From assembly GCA_030535975.1 (NCBI GenBank), contig JAUNQW010000005.1:1-64000 (forward strand): a stretch of DNA of 64,000 nucleotides, given 5' to 3'. Below the pieces are notes generated by a model. That model had not been told where the DNA came from, did no database searches, and was given only the letters and a program-made list of their open reading frames with translations. The DNA is from Atopococcus tabaci (GTDB lineage Bacteria > Bacillota > Bacilli > Lactobacillales > Carnobacteriaceae_A). Shown here in pieces: positions 61,500 to 64,000 of the stretch (the first letter of the stretch is position 1; each line of letters starts with the position of its first letter). A program made the translations under genes and the position numbers.

Positions 61500-61518
61500 T
61501 TGTAACTTGATTTTACAA
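61500..61518. promoter_or_regulatory. Inverted repeat upstream of the membrane flavoprotein gene
   Basis: TTGTAA (61500-61505) and TTACAA (61513-61518) are perfect arms with a 7-bp spacer, 62 bp upstream of the minus-strand start. The position suits an operator; the regulator is unknown. Rex sites (TTGTGA-type arms) are related but shorter-spaced. Confidence 0.35.
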
Positions 61519-61616
61519 TTTAAGTTTAATGAAATTCAATCATTAAGCCTTGTTAACTGGAATAAATCGAATGAAAATATAGTATGATAGTTGGAGAAAA
61601 CAGTAGGGGGTGAGAG

Positions 61617-61728
61617 ATGAAGGCTCATTTAGTAACTAGCCAGGACATCTCTAAAATGAGCGAGGTATTTGACCCCCCTAAGAGGCGTTTACAGAAAACT
61701 TTTTAAAAATGAAGCGATTGAATATTAA
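61617..61728 (+). pseudogene. Small ORF with C6 tract, possibly frameshifted
   Basis: An ATG at 61617 follows GGGGGTGAG. The predicted peptide starts MKAHLVTSQDISKMSEVFD and then hits six C residues (61673-61678). In the existing frame it ends at 61706 after 29 codons. With one C fewer it would continue PLRGVYRKLFKNEAIEY to a stop at 61726-61728. I do not recognise the family. The surrounding 478 bp (61439-61916) hold no other gene. Confidence 0.35.
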
Positions 61729-61874
61729 AAAATTAGAATGTGTCTAACAATTGGCAACCGCTGAATAAATCAAAAAGAGATTAGACAAAAGTATCTAAAT
61801 AAATAGGACGAGAAAGTAAATTTTTTAATTTTTTCGCCGTTTTACTTTTATGCTGTAAATCTTGTGTTTTAGGA

Positions 61875-61906
61875 TTAAAAAACCCCCGGAAACATTCCGG
61901 GGGTTT
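61875..61906 (-). terminator. Terminator of the yuiD-yumC-yutG cluster
   Basis: A GC-rich stem, AAACCCCCGGAA with its complement around a 3-nt loop, is followed on the minus strand by TTTTTTAAT. Confidence 0.85.
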
Positions 61907-61916
61907 AGTCGTCCAA

Positions 61917-62423
61917 TTAATGGAAACTCTGACTAATATTAGGGTGCGAGTGGGCAAGAGAAGAAGCAGCTGCTGCAGCAATTGCTCCTACCAGATCATC
62001 GAGATAAGTGTTGCATTTTCCTTCTTTTTGTTTATCAAGTTCCCCGATAATTCCGGGCTTAAGTTTGTCTAGATAGCCAAAGTTGGTGATTCCAACAGAT
62101 CCATAGACGTGCACAATAGCTAAAGCTAAAGATTCATCTGCACCATATAAAGGCATATCTTTTTCCACAATCGATTGAAGAGGCTCGCTGAGCATCTTTT
62201 GTTCAGCCAGCTTGTCAATCTCTATACCAGTAATAATTGTGTGCTGAACTTCGCGCTTTCGTAAGGTTCTTTCTACAAAATATAAACTCATCTCATCTGT
62301 GACTTGAGGGTTGTAGGGTGCTTGCAGCTCAGTTACTAATCTTGCAATATCTTCTAACTCTACGCCTCTCTCACTCAATAACTGAATGGTATAACGTCCA
62401 AGCTTTGTATCACGGGTTACCAT
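61917..62423 (-). CDS. Phosphatidylglycerophosphatase A-like protein (YutG)
   Basis: This 168-residue protein belongs to the PgpA/YutG family (PF04608). Characteristic is GSVGITNFGYLDKLKPGIIGELD (about 108-130), then LDDLVGAIAAAAASSLAH (about 141-158). In B. subtilis YutG-type proteins lack the hydrophobic spans of E. coli PgpA, as here. Function as a phosphatase in phosphatidylglycerol synthesis is likely but not shown. The start is 12 nt after the ferredoxin-NADP reductase stop, with AAGGAG upstream. A strong terminator follows. Confidence 0.82.
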   Translation of the reverse strand: MVTRDTKLGRYTIQLLSERGVELEDIARLVTELQAPYNPQVTDEMSLYFVERTLRKREVQHTIITGIEIDKLAEQKMLSEPLQSIVEKDMPLYGADESLALAIVHVYGSVGITNFGYLDKLKPGIIGELDKQKEGKCNTYLDDLVGAIAAAAASSLAHSHPNISQSFH

Positions 62424-62435
62424 TATGCTCTCCTT

Positions 62436-63428
62436 TTATTCGTCGAAATTGATTGCTGTGCTTTGTTGGGGTTGGATTCTTTCCTCTGGATGAATGTAAT
62501 GGACGGCGTGACTGACTGCCACAGGTGCTTCACCAAAGCCTGTAGCTATTAATTTTACTTTGCCATCATGGCTGGCGACATCACCTACGGCATAGATGCC
62601 GGGAATGTTGGTTTCCATTTTTTCGTTAACCATTATGCCGTCCCGGTTCATTTCAAGCGGCCAAGATTCCAATTGGCCCAGGCTGGTTTGAAACCCGTAG
62701 TTTACGATGAAAGTATCAGCTTCAAGCTTGATTTTCTCCTCTCCCCTGCGCTTTTGGAAAGTGATGGCGTCCAGTATTTCACCATCCCCATGCAGTTCAA
62801 GAGGTTCGTAAGGTGTGACAACATTTACATCAGAAGTCAGAAGCTGTTCAACTGAATAGTCGAGAGCCCTAAATTTATCTCTGCGATGACAAAGAGTCAC
62901 TTTTTTTGCGTATCTATTAAGCGCTAAAGCCCAGTCTACAGCAGAATCTCCACCCCCGTTAATAACAACTTCTTTATCTTTATAGTTTTCCATCGGTCCC
63001 ACAATGTATTGCAGGCATTCGCCTTCGTACTGCTCTGCCCCCTCAATATTAAGTTTTCTGTGTTGAAAGGCACCTGCTCCGGCTGCTATGATGATTGTTT
63101 TAGTCAGATGCCGGCCTTTATTTGTAGTAATGGAAAAATGACCTTGGTCTGTTGTCTTATAAGTAAGTACTTCCTCATCCAAGCAAATGGCAGGGTCAAA
63201 AACTTTAATTTGCTTTAATAAATTTGAAGTCAGTTCCTGGCCGGTGATAGAAGGAAAAGCTGCTATGTCATAGATGTTTTTTTCGGGGTAAAGAAGTTGC
63301 GGCTGGCCGCCTAAAACAGAGAGACTCTCTATTATTTTAGTTTTAGCTTTCCGCATACCCGCATAAAAAGCAGTGAATAGGCCGGCAGGTCCGCCGCCTA
63401 TTATTGTGATATCATATAATTCCGTCAA
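62436..63428 (-). CDS. Ferredoxin-NADP reductase, YumC type
   Basis: This 330-residue FAD enzyme moves electrons between NADPH and ferredoxin or flavodoxin. FAD binding is IIGGGPAGLFTAFYAG (9-24). NADP binding is VVINGGGDSAVDWALAL (about 153-169) with HRRDKFRA after it. The C-terminal GIYAVGDVASHDGKVKLIATGFGEA (about 279-303) is the second FAD motif. There is no redox-active CxxC, so it is not a thioredoxin reductase. It sits between yuiD and yutG genes, as a short minus-strand operon. Confidence 0.92.
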   Translation of the reverse strand: MTELYDITIIGGGPAGLFTAFYAGMRKAKTKIIESLSVLGGQPQLLYPEKNIYDIAAFPSITGQELTSNLLKQIKVFDPAICLDEEVLTYKTTDQGHFSITTNKGRHLTKTIIIAAGAGAFQHRKLNIEGAEQYEGECLQYIVGPMENYKDKEVVINGGGDSAVDWALALNRYAKKVTLCHRRDKFRALDYSVEQLLTSDVNVVTPYEPLELHGDGEILDAITFQKRRGEEKIKLEADTFIVNYGFQTSLGQLESWPLEMNRDGIMVNEKMETNIPGIYAVGDVASHDGKVKLIATGFGEAPVAVSHAVHYIHPEERIQPQQSTAINFDE

Positions 63429-63443
63429 AATATACCTCCTGAA

Positions 63444-63926
63444 TTAGCTGTAAAATAAAGAGTTGAAAACTAAAGCAATTAAAACACCAACGATACCACC
63501 GACTAATACTTCTGAGGGTTTATGTCCCAAAGCTACCGGACGAAGATTTTTACTCAAATCCAAGATACGCTTTTTGTTTTTAAAGTTCTGATCCACTGCG
63601 GTCTGTTGCATTTCGGTGATAAGCCGGCGGAGTATCAATGTCTGTTCCCCGCTCTGTCTTCTTACTTTGACAGCATCATTAATAATCAGACTTGCATAAA
63701 CTCCCGAAATTGCCACTAATGGAGACTCTACATCATATTCAATCAACAGAGCCATAAATAAGGAGGTTACCCCCGCTGTATGAGAGCTCGGCATTCCGCC
63801 GGTAGATATAAGTAAATGAGCCGGGGCATCCCGACCCATTAAATAAGCAATAGGGACTTTTACAATTTGAGTGAAAACAAATGCAAAAAGTGAAGCAGTT
63901 AGTGGAAAATTATTAAATATTGACAA
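63444..63926 (-). CDS. Divergent PAP2-family protein (YuiD-like)
   Basis: This 160-residue membrane protein has four to five hydrophobic segments and the DUF212/YuiD pattern: QIVKVPIAYLMGR (about 20-32), GGMPSSHTAGVTSL (about 43-56), INDAVKVRRQSGEQ (about 82-95) and GHKPSEVLVGG (about 133-143). The PSSH and GH elements echo the PAP2 active site. The substrate is unknown. The likely start is TTG at 63926 with AAAGGAG upstream; longer in-frame ATGs to 63974 have no RBS. The gene reaches close to the window end. Confidence 0.85.
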   Translation of the reverse strand: MSIFNNFPLTASLFAFVFTQIVKVPIAYLMGRDAPAHLLISTGGMPSSHTAGVTSLFMALLIEYDVESPLVAISGVYASLIINDAVKVRRQSGEQTLILRRLITEMQQTAVDQNFKNKKRILDLSKNLRPVALGHKPSEVLVGGIVGVLIALVFNSLFYS

Positions 63927-64000
63927 GTGAGTCACTCCTTTTATCATCCATACCATTATCCATAATATTACCATAATTTATAAACATAGATATATAAAAG

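Noticed and set aside
1-64000. Mobile elements, prophage genes or CRISPR arrays
   Set aside because: I found no transposase, integrase, phage structural gene or regularly spaced repeat.

Overview
The window is a contiguous piece of a low-GC Firmicutes chromosome, most likely a member of the Lactobacillales (Enterococcus/Carnobacterium/Aerococcus-like). This rests on the complete mevalonate-pathway operon with a type 2 isopentenyl-diphosphate isomerase, the rplM-rpsI pair, Bacillus-type yutD/yutG/yumC/yuiD homologues, strong AGGAGG-type ribosome binding sites, consensus sigma-A promoters and a possible CcpA-type site. I see no insertion sequence, prophage, CRISPR array, integrase or rRNA operon. 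The species cannot be fixed from the sequence alone.

Layout. 1-1.08 kb: rplM-rpsI with a promoter and leader. 1.1-9.2 kb: PepSY lipoprotein, lipid kinase, DUF924 protein, luciferase-like monooxygenase plus FMN reductase, oligoendopeptidase PepF, a CAP-domain protein and a secreted LysM protein behind a WalR-like box. 9.2-16.5 kb: acyl-ACP thioesterase, metallo-beta-lactamase-fold hydrolase with a small partner, M13 peptidase PepO behind a leader that carries a 24-codon ORF, a D-2-hydroxyacid dehydrogenase and UvrC. 16.5-25 kb: a LURP-one-like protein, a vitamin B6 locus (pyridoxal kinase plus ECF S-component, divergent from a MocR/PdxR regulator), Ung, an FAD/NAD(P)-binding protein and a one-chain ABC transporter. 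24.9-32.8 kb: pta-tsaE with a probable tsaB remnant, murB, then a pentose-phosphate/deoxyribose block (rpiA, azlCD, deoC, fsa, tkt). 32.9-37 kb: mevalonate operon on the minus strand. 37-47.5 kb: coaA, NUDIX, GtrA, phosphoesterase, Tex, YpuA-like protein, tRNA-Leu(GAG), YihY, RodA, sirtuin and a HAD phosphatase. 47.5-55.6 kb: a decayed alkD-like gene, then a nucleoside salvage and uptake operon (ribokinase, DeoD, two BMP lipoproteins, ABC ATPase and two permeases). 55.8-64 kb: HAD phosphatase, CBS-like protein, VOC protein, YutD, TIGR01906 membrane protein, then minus-strand genes for a membrane flavin reductase, YutG/PgpA-like protein, ferredoxin-NADP reductase and YuiD.

How the parts fit. 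The nucleoside importer, DeoD, ribokinase, DeoC, RpiA, Fsa and Tkt together would feed ribose and deoxyribose from scavenged nucleosides into the non-oxidative pentose phosphate pathway. Pta would contribute at the acetyl-phosphate/acetyl-CoA step. The pyridoxal kinase and S-component form a B6 salvage unit. The mevalonate genes supply isoprenoid precursors to cell-wall synthesis, for which MurB and RodA are also encoded here.

No obviously novel multigene system is present. The most unusual signals are: a PdxR-type regulator with Arg where the PLP-binding Lys is expected; a possible RBS-sequestering leader in front of rpiA; a transcribed-looking small ORF before pepO; three decayed or frameshifted small genes (tsaB-like, alkD-like and one with a C6 tract); and several well-formed operator-like sites.
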